Assembly (NCBI GenBank): GCA_002309425.1
Contig: DBXD01000005.1
Location: 24,605 to 64,858, forward strand
Source: Cyanobacteria bacterium UBA1221
Lineage (GTDB): Bacteria > Cyanobacteriota > Vampirovibrionia > Gastranaerophilales > Gastranaerophilaceae
Reading direction: 5' to 3'
Length of the DNA: 40,254 bases
In this document: piece after piece, positions 33,114 to 40,254 of the stretch
Numbering within the stretch: position 1 is the stretch's first letter
How the letters are laid out: each line of letters opens with the position of its first letter
Translations under genes and position numbers: made by a program
The notes under the pieces: model-generated
The model's input: the letters and a program-made list of their open reading frames with translations, nothing else
What the model was told of the DNA's origin: nothing
The model's database searches: none

Positions 33114-33747
33114 ATTTTGTTGCCTTCACTGCTGCTTGTACTCTATCTGTTACCGAAAGTTTATTTAATATTTTACATACGTGTGCCTTTGCAGTACAAG
33201 GACTTACTGTAAGTTTATCTGCGATTTCTGTATTAGAAAATCCTTGTACTAATAAATCTAAAACTTCTTTCTCTCTCAGAGTTAAATGAAAATCTTCTTT
33301 TTCTTTTGGTTCTGCTTTATAAAAAGTTTTTTGGACAACTTTGGTAATTCTCGGATCAATCCATATAGAACCTTCATTTACTGTACAGATTAAATTGTAA
33401 AGTTTTTTTATATCAATATCTTTTAAGGCATATGCATTTGCTCCGGATGCTAAACTTGATAATACTTCATCATCATTTTCATGTGAAGTTAAAATAATAA
33501 TTTTTATATTAGGGTATTTTCTGTGAATTATTTTAGTTGCTTCAATACCTGTCATATAAGGCAGTCCTAAGTCCATAAGAATAACATCTACCGGTTGCTT
33601 TTCCAAAGCATTAATACATCCTTCTGCGGATTCAAAATCATTAACTATGTTTATATCCGAATAATTCTGAAAAGACTTTTTGTAGGTAATTCTGGTTAGC
33701 AAATAGTCTTCAACTATATATACAGAAATTTTATTTTGTGTACTCAT
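33103..33747 (-). CDS. NarL/FixJ-type response regulator
   Basis: A 214-residue regulator with an N-terminal receiver domain: VYIVEDYLLT, phospho-acceptor Asp59 in VILMDLGLPY, TSHENDD, and Lys in YALKDID. A C-terminal LuxR-type HTH follows (LTLREKEVLDLLVQGFSNTEIADKLTVSPCTAKAHVCKILNKL). AAAGGAG lies seven bases before the ATG. It heads an operon with the PAS kinase. Two adjacent palindromes lie directly upstream, covering the -35 region of a poor promoter (GATAAT at 33767-33772 with no good -35), which fits self-activation. The same palindrome occurs upstream of the large glycosyltransferase genes. Confidence 0.95.
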   Translation of the reverse strand: MSTQNKISVYIVEDYLLTRITYKKSFQNYSDINIVNDFESAEGCINALEKQPVDVILMDLGLPYMTGIEATKIIHRKYPNIKIIILTSHENDDEVLSSLASGANAYALKDIDIKKLYNLICTVNEGSIWIDPRITKVVQKTFYKAEPKEKEDFHLTLREKEVLDLLVQGFSNTEIADKLTVSPCTAKAHVCKILNKLSVTDRVQAAVKATKYDL

Positions 33748-33781
33748 TTATTTCTCCTTTTTTAAGATTATCCTATTTAAC

Positions 33782-33814
33782 ATAGCCAAAGGGCTATTAT
33801 CCACTTGGATAATA
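33782..33814. promoter_or_regulatory. Two adjacent palindromes upstream of the response regulator
   Basis: ATAGCC-AAAG-GGCTAT (33782-33797) and TATTATCC-ACTT-GGATAATA (33795-33814) overlap by three bases. The first sits about 30 bases upstream of the expected transcription start and matches the palindrome at 25540-25557. They are likely binding sites of the NarL-type regulator encoded next to them. Confidence 0.55.
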
Positions 33815-33905
33815 AATAGAAAAATTTTAATATAAAAAGATTTTTCATGCAATAAAAATCGTTTATAGAAAATAATTATATGATATTATTAGATGAGGAA
33901 AGGCT

Positions 33906-33953
33906 ATGAGGTTTACCTTATGTCTTTTTGAAAATCCGGGATGTGGCACTTGA
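33906..33953 (+). CDS. Second copy of the 15-codon micro-ORF
   Basis: The frame and the GAGGAAAGG ribosome site are identical to those at 31191-31238, and the frame again ends in the first hairpin. Conservation follows from the duplication and is not independent support for coding. Confidence 0.25.
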   Translation: MRFTLCLFENPGCGT

Positions 33954-33987
33954 CTAAATGTCTAGTCCCGAAAGACCCAATAAATCT

Positions 33988-34097
<110 letters not shown>

Positions 34098-34201
34098 GTT
34101 TTTTAGTGCCGAAATTTAGCAACAAAGGGATGAGATCCACAAGGCGGAGCTTTATGTCAGGCTCGAGAGCATATGGTCGATACACTACATATTCTTAGAG
34201 G

Positions 34202-35878
34202 CTAATCTTCGGCTGGAACGACAAACGAGAATACCGAGCCTTTATTTGGCTCACTGTCGCACCATATTGCCCCGTTATGTGCCTCTATTAACTGCTTTGC
34301 AATAGGCAGACCCAATCCCGAACCACCAACGTTTCGGGAAAGTGAATTTTCTATCTGCGCAAACTTATCAAAAACGTGGAGCAAATTATCTTTAGAAATG
34401 CCAATTCCCTCATCTGCAACGCTTATCATAACATATTTGCCGTTCAAGCCTGAAACTACGGGTTCAAAAACCTCAGGGCATGTTATATCACCGGCATCCA
34501 CGAGTTCGGATTTTATGGTTATAGATTTTCCTTCAGGCGTGAATTTTACGGCATTTGAAACAAGGTTGGTTAATATTTGTTCTAATCTTTGAGAATCTGC
34601 TTTAACAAGCGGCAGATTTTGAGCTTCTTCCGTCAGCAGGTTGTGAACCTTATCCTTGGTTAAAACGGTCGTAGATTTTACGCACTCAATCACGGAATTT
34701 ATATTTATATCTTCAAAATGGTAATCCAGTTTCCCGGCCTCAATTTTGGACAAATCAAGCAAATCGTTTATTATTCTGTACAGTTTTTGAGAATTTCTTT
34801 TTGCCATTGTAAGGAATTTGTCATATTCCGGAGTAATTTCACCGCACTTGCCACTCTGCATGATACTAACGGCATTTTGTATAGAAGTAAGCGGCGTTTT
34901 TAATTCGTGAGAAACTATTGATATAAATTCTGATTTTAGTCTTTCAAGTTTTTTCAATTTTTCGTTTGTATCTTTTAATTCCTGATAAAGAGTTGCACTT
35001 TTTAGCGGCAAAGAAACCTGCTGTGCAATTGTTTGGAAACAGGTTGCATTTTCGGTCGTAAACGGAGTTTTCTTAAATATTTCAATGCAGCCGAAGAAAT
35101 TATCCCCCAGCGCTATCGGAGAAAACATATTGTCAAACTGAAACAGAGTAAAATTAAATCTTGATGCGGGATATTTGACGGTTTTCTTCACTTTCAGAGT
35201 GTCAATATCGACCTCATACGGCAAATCGCGCCCTTCAAATAATGATTTATATTGTAATACCGTTCTCAATTTTATTGCATCAATTAACTCAGGCGACAAT
35301 TCGTACAAAGAATTAATAATTAAAACAGGTTCATCTTCCGTACAGAAAGATAACGTTGAAGTAAGAGAGTAACTCAAAGCCTTGTCCATTCCTTCAAGCA
35401 TATATGTAATGAGTTTTTCTTTATCCAAAGAACCCGCAAACTGAGAACTTGTTGCATACAGCGCATTTAATCTGTAATTGCTGTCTGCCAAATCCCTGTT
35501 CGTTGCGGAAAGTTTTTCCAGATTTCCCCTCATCCTTACGTTCATAGCTATAATCCCGGAAACTAAATCCTCATTCATATTGTCATCAATTATTGAGGTT
35601 GCATTTTTTAAAATATCTTTGTTGCCATAAGTGCTATCTGTCAGCAATACGATTGAAAACTTATCCTGAAGCGGTTTGATTTTTTTTACCAAAGACTGAA
35701 TATTAATTCTGTCCGAAAGCGTATCAATAATAACCAATTCGCAGTCAGATGCCGTCAGATAATCAAAAATCATATTTTCATCAGACATTGCAACGAAATC
35801 ATAACGTAATTTTGAAAACAATTCCGTATATTGATTTATTTTTTCTGCTCGCTGTGATACCAATAAAACCTTAATCAT
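34202..35878 (-). CDS. Hybrid-type histidine kinase with degenerate receiver, GAF and kinase core
   Basis: Residues 1 to about 115 resemble a receiver domain (MIKVLLVSQRAEK...LVIIDTLSD, Asp52) but lack the usual acidic pair near the N-terminus, so it may be inactive or a protein-binding fold. A helical linker leads to a GAF-like region (about 140-295). The kinase core follows: His324 in IVSHELKTPL, DLLDLSKIEAGKL, N box LVSNAVKFTPEG, complete G1 ADEGIGI and G2 GGSGLGLPIAKQL. No membrane segment is seen, so it acts in the cytoplasm. No response regulator is adjacent. The ATG lacks a Shine-Dalgarno site and lies six bases behind TACGAT. It is separated from the PAS-kinase operon by the right repeat copy. 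Confidence 0.9.
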   Translation of the reverse strand: MIKVLLVSQRAEKINQYTELFSKLRYDFVAMSDENMIFDYLTASDCELVIIDTLSDRINIQSLVKKIKPLQDKFSIVLLTDSTYGNKDILKNATSIIDDNMNEDLVSGIIAMNVRMRGNLEKLSATNRDLADSNYRLNALYATSSQFAGSLDKEKLITYMLEGMDKALSYSLTSTLSFCTEDEPVLIINSLYELSPELIDAIKLRTVLQYKSLFEGRDLPYEVDIDTLKVKKTVKYPASRFNFTLFQFDNMFSPIALGDNFFGCIEIFKKTPFTTENATCFQTIAQQVSLPLKSATLYQELKDTNEKLKKLERLKSEFISIVSHELKTPLTSIQNAVSIMQSGKCGEITPEYDKFLTMAKRNSQKLYRIINDLLDLSKIEAGKLDYHFEDININSVIECVKSTTVLTKDKVHNLLTEEAQNLPLVKADSQRLEQILTNLVSNAVKFTPEGKSITIKSELVDAGDITCPEVFEPVVSGLNGKYVMISVADEGIGISKDNLLHVFDKFAQIENSLSRNVGGSGLGLPIAKQLIEAHNGAIWCDSEPNKGSVFSFVVPAED

Positions 35879-35884
35879 AACTTA

Positions 35885-35912
35885 ATCGTAACAAATTTTT
35901 TGCATTTGGCAA
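35885..35912 (-). promoter_or_regulatory. Leaderless promoter of the cytoplasmic kinase gene
   Basis: On the minus strand TTGCCA (35907-35912), 16 bases, TACGAT (35885-35890), then six bases to ATG 35878. No ribosome-binding site is present. Confidence 0.55.
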
Positions 35913-35929
35913 ATATTTTACATAATTGA

Positions 35930-36235
35930 CTATTTTTCCGATTCAACTTTTTCAATATATTCAACAATGTCTAAAGCCAGTTCATGCCTTAATTCTTCCG
36001 GAGCCTGTTTAATATATTCCATTGCGTGAGAAACTTTTACATTTTTATCGTACCAGCGCCTGAGTATGTAATTATACTGTTCATCTAATGACATTTTAAA
36101 ATCAATATCTTTTAATTTGTCCAAAACGTATTCGGCGCAAATTGTCTGAAACTCTTCTTCAGCCTGCTCCCATAAAGCAATTGCCCTGCTTAAAACAGGA
36201 TCCGCATCATACCAACGTTGTTGTTTCTTTTGCAT
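35930..36235 (-). CDS. Hypothetical protein with internal duplication, 101 aa
   Basis: I do not recognise this acidic, helical protein. It consists of two related halves. QRWYDADPVLSRAIALWEQA (residues 6-25) aligns with RRWYDKNVKVSHAMEYIKQA (about 59-78), sharing RWYD, V.S.A and QA.EE, each followed by a helix rich in Glu and Leu. No catalytic or metal motif is seen. GGAG lies upstream of the ATG at 36235. It is co-oriented with the downstream kinase gene (51 bases between), but that gene has its own promoter-like sequence. A structural or adaptor role is possible. Confidence 0.75.
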   Translation of the reverse strand: MQKKQQRWYDADPVLSRAIALWEQAEEEFQTICAEYVLDKLKDIDFKMSLDEQYNYILRRWYDKNVKVSHAMEYIKQAPEELRHELALDIVEYIEKVESEK

Positions 36236-36310
36236 ATACTATCTCCGTTACCGGAAACTATTGTATCAAAATTTTTGCAGTTAGTCAAAATAAGATATTA
36301 TTGTAAATTA

Positions 36311-36339
36311 TTGGAAAAATAACAGGAATATTATATAAT
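36311..36339 (+). promoter_or_regulatory. Leaderless promoter of the 386-aa exported protein
   Basis: TTGGAA (36311-36316), 17 bases, TATAAT (36334-36339), then seven bases to ATG 36347. An AAGG one base before the ATG is too close to serve as a ribosome site. Confidence 0.65.
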
Positions 36340-36346
36340 ATAAGGC

Positions 36347-37507
36347 ATGAAGAAGAAATTAATAACATCATTAATATTATCGGCTTTTTTATTTTTCAAT
36401 GCGGGAGCTTTTGCAGACCCTGTACTTAAAGGCGGAGTTGAGCAGAACGAACAAATCAGAAAAGAAATAGAAAGCGAACTGTTCACGGGAAAAATTGAAA
36501 ACCTTGAGAGGTCGGACATCATACATATGACCGTATCCCAGGTATTGGATACAAATATCAATATTGAAGGTGACGAGTTTTTTGCGGAAGTAACAAATGA
36601 TGTTAAAGGGGATAAAGGTATTATCATACCCAAAGGGACTTTTGCTCACGGAAGAATTGCCGAAACAACGGAAGCAAAAAAGGGCGGCCGTCCGGCAACA
36701 ATATCCCTTGATTTTGATTACCTTATAACTCCTGACGGCAGGGAAATCCCTATTGACGGAAGAATGTCCACGAAATTAAATCCCGTTGCATCTGCCGCAA
36801 AGATAGCGGCTCAGGACGTAGGTTACACGGTAGCCGGAGGAGCCGTAGGGGGATTTTTAGCGTTGAATTGGCTGGGGTTAGAAGCGGCTATTGCATCTCA
36901 CGGATATACACTTGCCGGAGGGGCAGCTGTCGGAGGAGTTATCGCTCTCGGAACGGCTCTTATGCGGAAAGGACATGACGTACTTATTGCTCCGGGCGAT
37001 GAGATTAAGGTAAAGATTAATACAAAAGTGGCGCTGCCCGTATATAAAGAAAGTGCCTTAATGCAGCATGAAATGTTCTATCCCGGGTTAGACATAAAAA
37101 TAACAAATGTTAAGCACGAAAAAGACCCGTTTGGCGAAGTAAACACCATAACATTGACGGTAATGATTTCAAACATGTCGGACAAGACCTTATCAGGCTT
37201 AGATTCCGCTCTGGTAAACGATTATAATGCGGTATTCAGACCGTCAATATTTGGGGATACAAAGTTAATGTTTAAGCAGATAGCGCCCGGCGAAAAATAT
37301 TTGGGTGATATTTCGTTTTCTGTTGACAACATGAGCAGAAAATTCTGGCTGACTTTTTATGACAGAAGAAACAGAAAGCCTATAACGAAGATTTCTGTCG
37401 ATAATGCATACAAAAAAGTTTCGGACAAAACAAAAAAGAAAAACGACAAAGTCCGTACGAGCAAATCAAATTTTAAGAAAGAAGCAAATCTTCTCGATGA
37501 AATGTAA
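36347..37507 (+). CDS. Exported hypothetical protein, 386 aa
   Basis: A clear signal peptide (MKKKLITSLILSAFLFFNAGAFA) marks export. The mature part has a beta-rich section with VTNDVKGDKGIIIPKGTFAHG and ISLDFDYLITPDGREIPIDG. A Gly/Ala-rich stretch of two hydrophobic segments follows (about 165-215, VAGGAVGGFLALNWLGL and LAGGAAVGGVIALGTAL). A second beta-rich domain (about 240-360) ends in a Lys-rich tail. The IPKGTxxxGxI pattern faintly recalls the beta-barrel of TrbI/VirB10-type proteins, but I cannot claim membership. The ATG is behind a leaderless-type promoter. A 7-bp hairpin (AATAGGT/ACCTATT, 37506-37527) at the stop codon lacks a U-tract. Confidence 0.75.
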   Translation: MKKKLITSLILSAFLFFNAGAFADPVLKGGVEQNEQIRKEIESELFTGKIENLERSDIIHMTVSQVLDTNINIEGDEFFAEVTNDVKGDKGIIIPKGTFAHGRIAETTEAKKGGRPATISLDFDYLITPDGREIPIDGRMSTKLNPVASAAKIAAQDVGYTVAGGAVGGFLALNWLGLEAAIASHGYTLAGGAAVGGVIALGTALMRKGHDVLIAPGDEIKVKINTKVALPVYKESALMQHEMFYPGLDIKITNVKHEKDPFGEVNTITLTVMISNMSDKTLSGLDSALVNDYNAVFRPSIFGDTKLMFKQIAPGEKYLGDISFSVDNMSRKFWLTFYDRRNRKPITKISVDNAYKKVSDKTKKKNDKVRTSKSNFKKEANLLDEM

Positions 37508-37592
37508 TAGGTTTTAATTTACCTATTGCATAAAAAAAAGTTTTATGTTACATTTATAGTAATAATGGTTAAAATAAAGAAAGTAGGTTTAT

Positions 37593-37931
37593 ATGGCTTG
37601 CGGAAAGTTAGAAATTGACATTTTGAATTCTGTATGGAAATTGACGTCTGAAGATGAAAACAGGGATATATCAATACAGGATGTTGTTGATGACTTGTCT
37701 GCTCAGGGGGTTGAAAGAGCTTATACAACAATTAAAACAGTAATGGATCGTTTGACTGCAAAAAGTATTCTTGTTCGTTACAAATCCGGTAAGAAATTTT
37801 ATTACAGCGCAACGATGAACAAAGAAGAGATGGCTGTTGAAAATTTGAAAGAACTTTCAAGCCAGTTCTTTGACAGCAATTATGTTGATATGATAAGATT
37901 CATTGAGCGTAATTTTGAATTAGTAAAGTAA
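37593..37931 (+). CDS. BlaI/MecI-family winged-helix repressor
   Basis: The 112-residue protein has the BlaI/MecI layout: an N-terminal winged helix (LEIDILNSVWKL, SIQDVVDDLSAQGVERAYTTIKTVMDRLTAKSILVRYKSGKKFYYSA), then a C-terminal dimerisation helix (ELSSQFFDSNYVDMIRFIERNF). Members repress beta-lactamase or copper/stress genes and are cleaved by a BlaR/MecR sensor protease. No such sensor or resistance gene lies here. An AGG site is upstream. It is followed after one base by a 123-residue gene, so the two are coupled. The target may be this operon, possibly including deoC. Confidence 0.85.
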   Translation: MACGKLEIDILNSVWKLTSEDENRDISIQDVVDDLSAQGVERAYTTIKTVMDRLTAKSILVRYKSGKKFYYSATMNKEEMAVENLKELSSQFFDSNYVDMIRFIERNFELVK

Positions 37932-37932
37932 A

Positions 37933-38304
37933 ATGGAATATACCAAAGAAGCACGGAAATTAGTTTCAGAGCTTATCAGAAAAGTGCTGGTGGGTGAGCT
38001 TACGGTCAGAGAGGCGTTGCCTATGTTTCCTTCTGACACAAATGACAAGAGTGTAGAGGCGGCTTTTCATGCGCTTGTTCATTATGAAGCGGACGAAGAT
38101 TTAAGAAAACGGGATTTTATGTACAGGGAAGAACAGGACGATTACCTCACGCTTGTTTTTCAGACGCTGGAAAAGGGAGAGCCGTTACCCGACAATATAA
38201 TAAGAAATTATGAAAAGTATTATGACAAAGCAGATATTCCTATGCCAAATGATTTTAAATCTAACTTGCACAGATTTTGGCGGTATTTAAATTTTAAAGA
38301 ATAG
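37933..38304 (+). CDS. Hypothetical protein coupled to the BlaI-type repressor, 123 aa
   Basis: No family is recognised. The sequence is acidic and mostly helical (YTKEARKLVSELIRKVLVGE, AAFHALVHYEADEDLRKRD, DDYLTLVFQTLEKGEPLPDN) with a Phe/Trp/Tyr-rich end (LHRFWRYLNF). No signal peptide or membrane helix is present. Its ATG starts one base after the repressor stop, with no ribosome site of its own beyond the AAAGTAAA stretch, so translation is probably coupled. This tight pairing suggests a partner or co-regulator of the repressor. deoC follows 28 bases later. Confidence 0.75.
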   Translation: MEYTKEARKLVSELIRKVLVGELTVREALPMFPSDTNDKSVEAAFHALVHYEADEDLRKRDFMYREEQDDYLTLVFQTLEKGEPLPDNIIRNYEKYYDKADIPMPNDFKSNLHRFWRYLNFKE

Positions 38305-38332
38305 TTTAATCTGACATAAGGAGAAAATATAA

Positions 38333-38983
38333 ATGAGAGAACTTAACAGTTATATAGAGCACACTCTGCTAAAGCAGGATGCAACAACAGAAGAATTAAA
38401 TAAATTATATAAAGAGGCGAGAGAACACAATTTCAGAGGAGTTTGCGTAAACCCCTGTTATGTAAAACAGGCGAAAGAGGCTCTGAAAGATACCGATGTA
38501 AAAGTTATAACGGTAATAGGGTTTCCGCTTGGGGCTAATAAATCAGAGGTTAAGGCTTTTGAAGCATCTGTTGCAAAAGCTGACGGTGCTGATGAAATTG
38601 ATATGGTAATAAATGTAACTGCTATCAAGGATAAAAATTACGATTACGTTGTTGAAGATATTAAGGCGGTAAAGATTGCGGGCGGAGATTTACCTCTGAA
38701 AGTTATACTGGAAACGGATTTATTAACCAAAGATGAAATAAAAACGGCATGCGAACTTGCGATAAAAGCCGGTGCGAATTTTGTAAAAACTTCAACCGGA
38801 TTTGTAAAAAACGGTGTCGGAGCAAAAGCGGAAGATGTAAAACTGATGTACGATACGGTAACCCCTCACGGTTTGAAAGTAAAAGCCTCCGGCGGAATAA
38901 GGAATAAAGAAGCTGCCCTTAAAATGATAGAATCAGGCGCATACAGCCTCGGCACAAGTTCAGGTGTAAAAATTGTTGAGTAA
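38333..38983 (+). CDS. deoC: Deoxyribose-phosphate aldolase
   Basis: DeoC splits 2-deoxyribose-5-phosphate into glyceraldehyde-3-phosphate and acetaldehyde in nucleoside catabolism. The TIM barrel has the Schiff-base Lys152 in FVKTSTGF, a second active-site Lys184 in LKVKASGGIR, Asp90 in ADEIDMVIN, and the N-terminal YIEHTLLKQDAT with GVCVNPCYV. The length (216 aa) matches the short bacterial form. AAGGAG lies eight bases before the ATG. It follows the BlaI-type pair by 28 bases. No other deo genes are seen, so it may be transcribed with the repressor pair. Confidence 0.96.
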   Translation: MRELNSYIEHTLLKQDATTEELNKLYKEAREHNFRGVCVNPCYVKQAKEALKDTDVKVITVIGFPLGANKSEVKAFEASVAKADGADEIDMVINVTAIKDKNYDYVVEDIKAVKIAGGDLPLKVILETDLLTKDEIKTACELAIKAGANFVKTSTGFVKNGVGAKAEDVKLMYDTVTPHGLKVKASGGIRNKEAALKMIESGAYSLGTSSGVKIVE

Positions 38984-39038
38984 GTAGAAACACAAACAAA
39001 TTGAATTTAGACTAAGAAAAAGAAAGTTAGGTATAATC

Positions 39039-40007
39039 ATGTTTGGTTGGGTTAAGAAGAATAATGAAGAGGAAAAATTTCAGAAAGTATTCAATAAAAT
39101 AGGAAAATGCTTTTATAATGAAGAGTATGATAAAGCACTTGAGGAGGTTAAAAATGCTCTAAAAATATATCCTGACAGATACGAACTATGGACAGGGAAA
39201 GGTGAAATTGAGTCTGCTTTAGGCAACTACAATCAAGCTATTGATGATTACTCCAGAACTATTGAATTAAATAACACTAACGTGCTTGTATACAACAACC
39301 GAGGATTTACATATAATGAACTAAAAAACTATGACAAGGCTATTGATGATTACTCTAAAGCTATTGAATTAGATAATAATTATGCGCAGGCATACAACAA
39401 TCGGGGAATAGTATATTTTGAACTGCAAAACTATAACAAAGCTATTGAAGACTACTCTAAAGTTATTGAATTAGATAATAATGATGCGGTGGCATACCAC
39501 AACCGAGGACTTGCATATTATAAACAAAAAGACTATGACAGGGCCATTAATGATTTTAATAGAGCTATTGTATTAGATAATAATTTTAAAGATGCTTACA
39601 ACAACCGTGGAAATGTATATGTAGACCTACAAAACTATGACAAGGCTATTGGTGATTTTAGTAGAGCTATTGAATTAAATAATAATTATAAAGAGGCATA
39701 CGGCAACCGTGGAAACGCATATTGTGAATTAAAAAACTATGAAAGGGCAATTGAAGATTTTAATAGAGCTATTGAATTAGATAATAATTATGCATTAGCA
39801 TATTTGGGTCTAGCCAGAGTATATGATGAACTAAAATTATATGATAAAGCTATTTTGGATTGTAACAAGGCTATTGAATTGGACAAAAATTTCAAAGAGG
39901 CATATGTCGGTTTGTCAATCACATACACGAATTTAAACCAACCTGAAAAAGCAGAAGAATACCTTCAAAAAGCCAAAGAACTCGGCTATGAACCGGAGGA
40001 AGAATAA
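39039..40007 (+). CDS. Tetratricopeptide (TPR) repeat protein, 322 aa
   Basis: After a short charged N-terminus (MFGWVKKNNEEEKF) the protein is made of about eight to nine 34-residue TPR units with a clear consensus: AIDDYSRAIELDNNYAxAY then NNRGxxYxELKNYDK. Successive units are highly alike at DNA level (102-base period), which points to recent expansion. TPR arrays bind partner proteins; no enzymatic part or signal peptide is present, so the role is a scaffold. The start is behind TTAGG; a TATAAT directly before the ATG is probably chance. The gene ends shortly before a palindromic repeat array. Confidence 0.9.
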   Translation: MFGWVKKNNEEEKFQKVFNKIGKCFYNEEYDKALEEVKNALKIYPDRYELWTGKGEIESALGNYNQAIDDYSRTIELNNTNVLVYNNRGFTYNELKNYDKAIDDYSKAIELDNNYAQAYNNRGIVYFELQNYNKAIEDYSKVIELDNNDAVAYHNRGLAYYKQKDYDRAINDFNRAIVLDNNFKDAYNNRGNVYVDLQNYDKAIGDFSRAIELNNNYKEAYGNRGNAYCELKNYERAIEDFNRAIELDNNYALAYLGLARVYDELKLYDKAILDCNKAIELDKNFKEAYVGLSITYTNLNQPEKAEEYLQKAKELGYEPEEE

Positions 40008-40009
40008 CC

Positions 40010-40254
40010 TTCCCCTCTCCTATGAAATAGGAGAGGACACAAGATGTTGGCGAACATTAGTGAGCCTTACAGATTGTTGGTGAGGTTAAAATTAAACCTC
40101 ACAAGAATTTCACATATTCGGCTACTGCCTCATACTGAAATTCTATCTCTCCTAAAATTTAGGAGAAAGGAATTTTTCTTTCCCCTCTCCTACGGAATAG
40201 GAGAGGACACAAGATGTTTGCGAACACAAGTGAGCCTTACAGATTGTTGGTGAG
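40010..40254. repeat. 170-bp tandem repeat with palindromes (runs off right edge)
   Basis: A ~75-base unit starting at 40010 recurs at 40180, exactly 170 bases later, with few differences. Each contains the palindrome CCTCTCCTA...TAGGAGAGG. Between them lie two more hairpins: GTGAGGTT...AACCTCAC (about 40079-40102) and TCTCCTAAAATTTAGGAGA (about 40147-40165). It looks like a dispersed or tandem non-coding repeat; the second unit is cut by the window end. Confidence 0.85.

Noticed and set aside
39034..39041. TATAAT one base before the TPR gene ATG.
   Set aside because: Transcription from it would begin inside the coding region and no -35 fits; probably chance in AT-rich DNA.

Overview
The window looks like chromosomal DNA of a low-GC, Gram-negative-type bacterium. 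It makes diaminopimelate (dapF), has a GatD-type peptidoglycan amidotransferase subunit, exports signal-peptide proteins, and carries a prepilin-like protein of a style I associate with gut Melainabacteria (Vampirovibrionia, order Gastranaerophilales). That placement comes from family style only, not from a database search. Protein names below rest on motifs read by eye.

Left part (1 to about 12.2 kb), mostly housekeeping: the 5' part of valS; two unknown proteins, one with GFYD/GKF repeats; a YkgJ-type cysteine-cluster protein; dapF; the rpsF-ssb-rpsR set closed by a perfect bidirectional terminator; convergent gatD; tatD; a prepilin-like protein with a glycine-rich tail; an isolated FliI/YscN-type ATPase; grpE; a secreted matrixin-like metalloprotease; and a NagA-type deacetylase with an extra N-terminus.

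Middle (12.4 to 31.1 kb), surface-glycan region: on the minus strand run GT2-GT8, GT2, leuS, GT2 plus a second GT-like domain, GT4, and GT2-FkbM, closely packed, so a tRNA synthetase sits inside a glycosyltransferase operon. Upstream lie ilvC and a YhaM-like HD protein. A small XRE regulator is divergent from a strong rightward promoter whose leader contains an intrinsic terminator. Beyond it are two very large plus-strand genes: a double GT2 protein, and a 1086-residue GT2-GT8-coiled-coil-radical SAM fusion, the most unusual protein here. Several glycosyltransferases share a short basic module of the form FSxKN...GIKxKxK.

Right part (31.1 to 40.3 kb): a NarL-type response regulator and PAS histidine kinase are bracketed by two direct copies of a 233/293-bp locus. 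The locus encodes a micro-ORF, structured tRNA-like modules and a CAU tRNA. The left copy has an intact tRNA; the right copy has lost 60 bp between two 10-bp repeats and holds only a chimeric tRNA. A 16-bp palindrome, 15/16 identical, lies upstream of both the response regulator and the large glycosyltransferase/radical SAM genes, suggesting that this two-component system controls them. Then follow a second histidine kinase, several unknown genes, a BlaI/MecI-type repressor, deoC, a TPR protein, and the start of a 170-bp tandem palindromic repeat running off the edge.

A recurring feature is a consensus-like -10 box 6 to 9 nt before an ATG with no ribosome-binding site. It occurs at seven genes and suggests common leaderless transcription beside ordinary Shine-Dalgarno genes.
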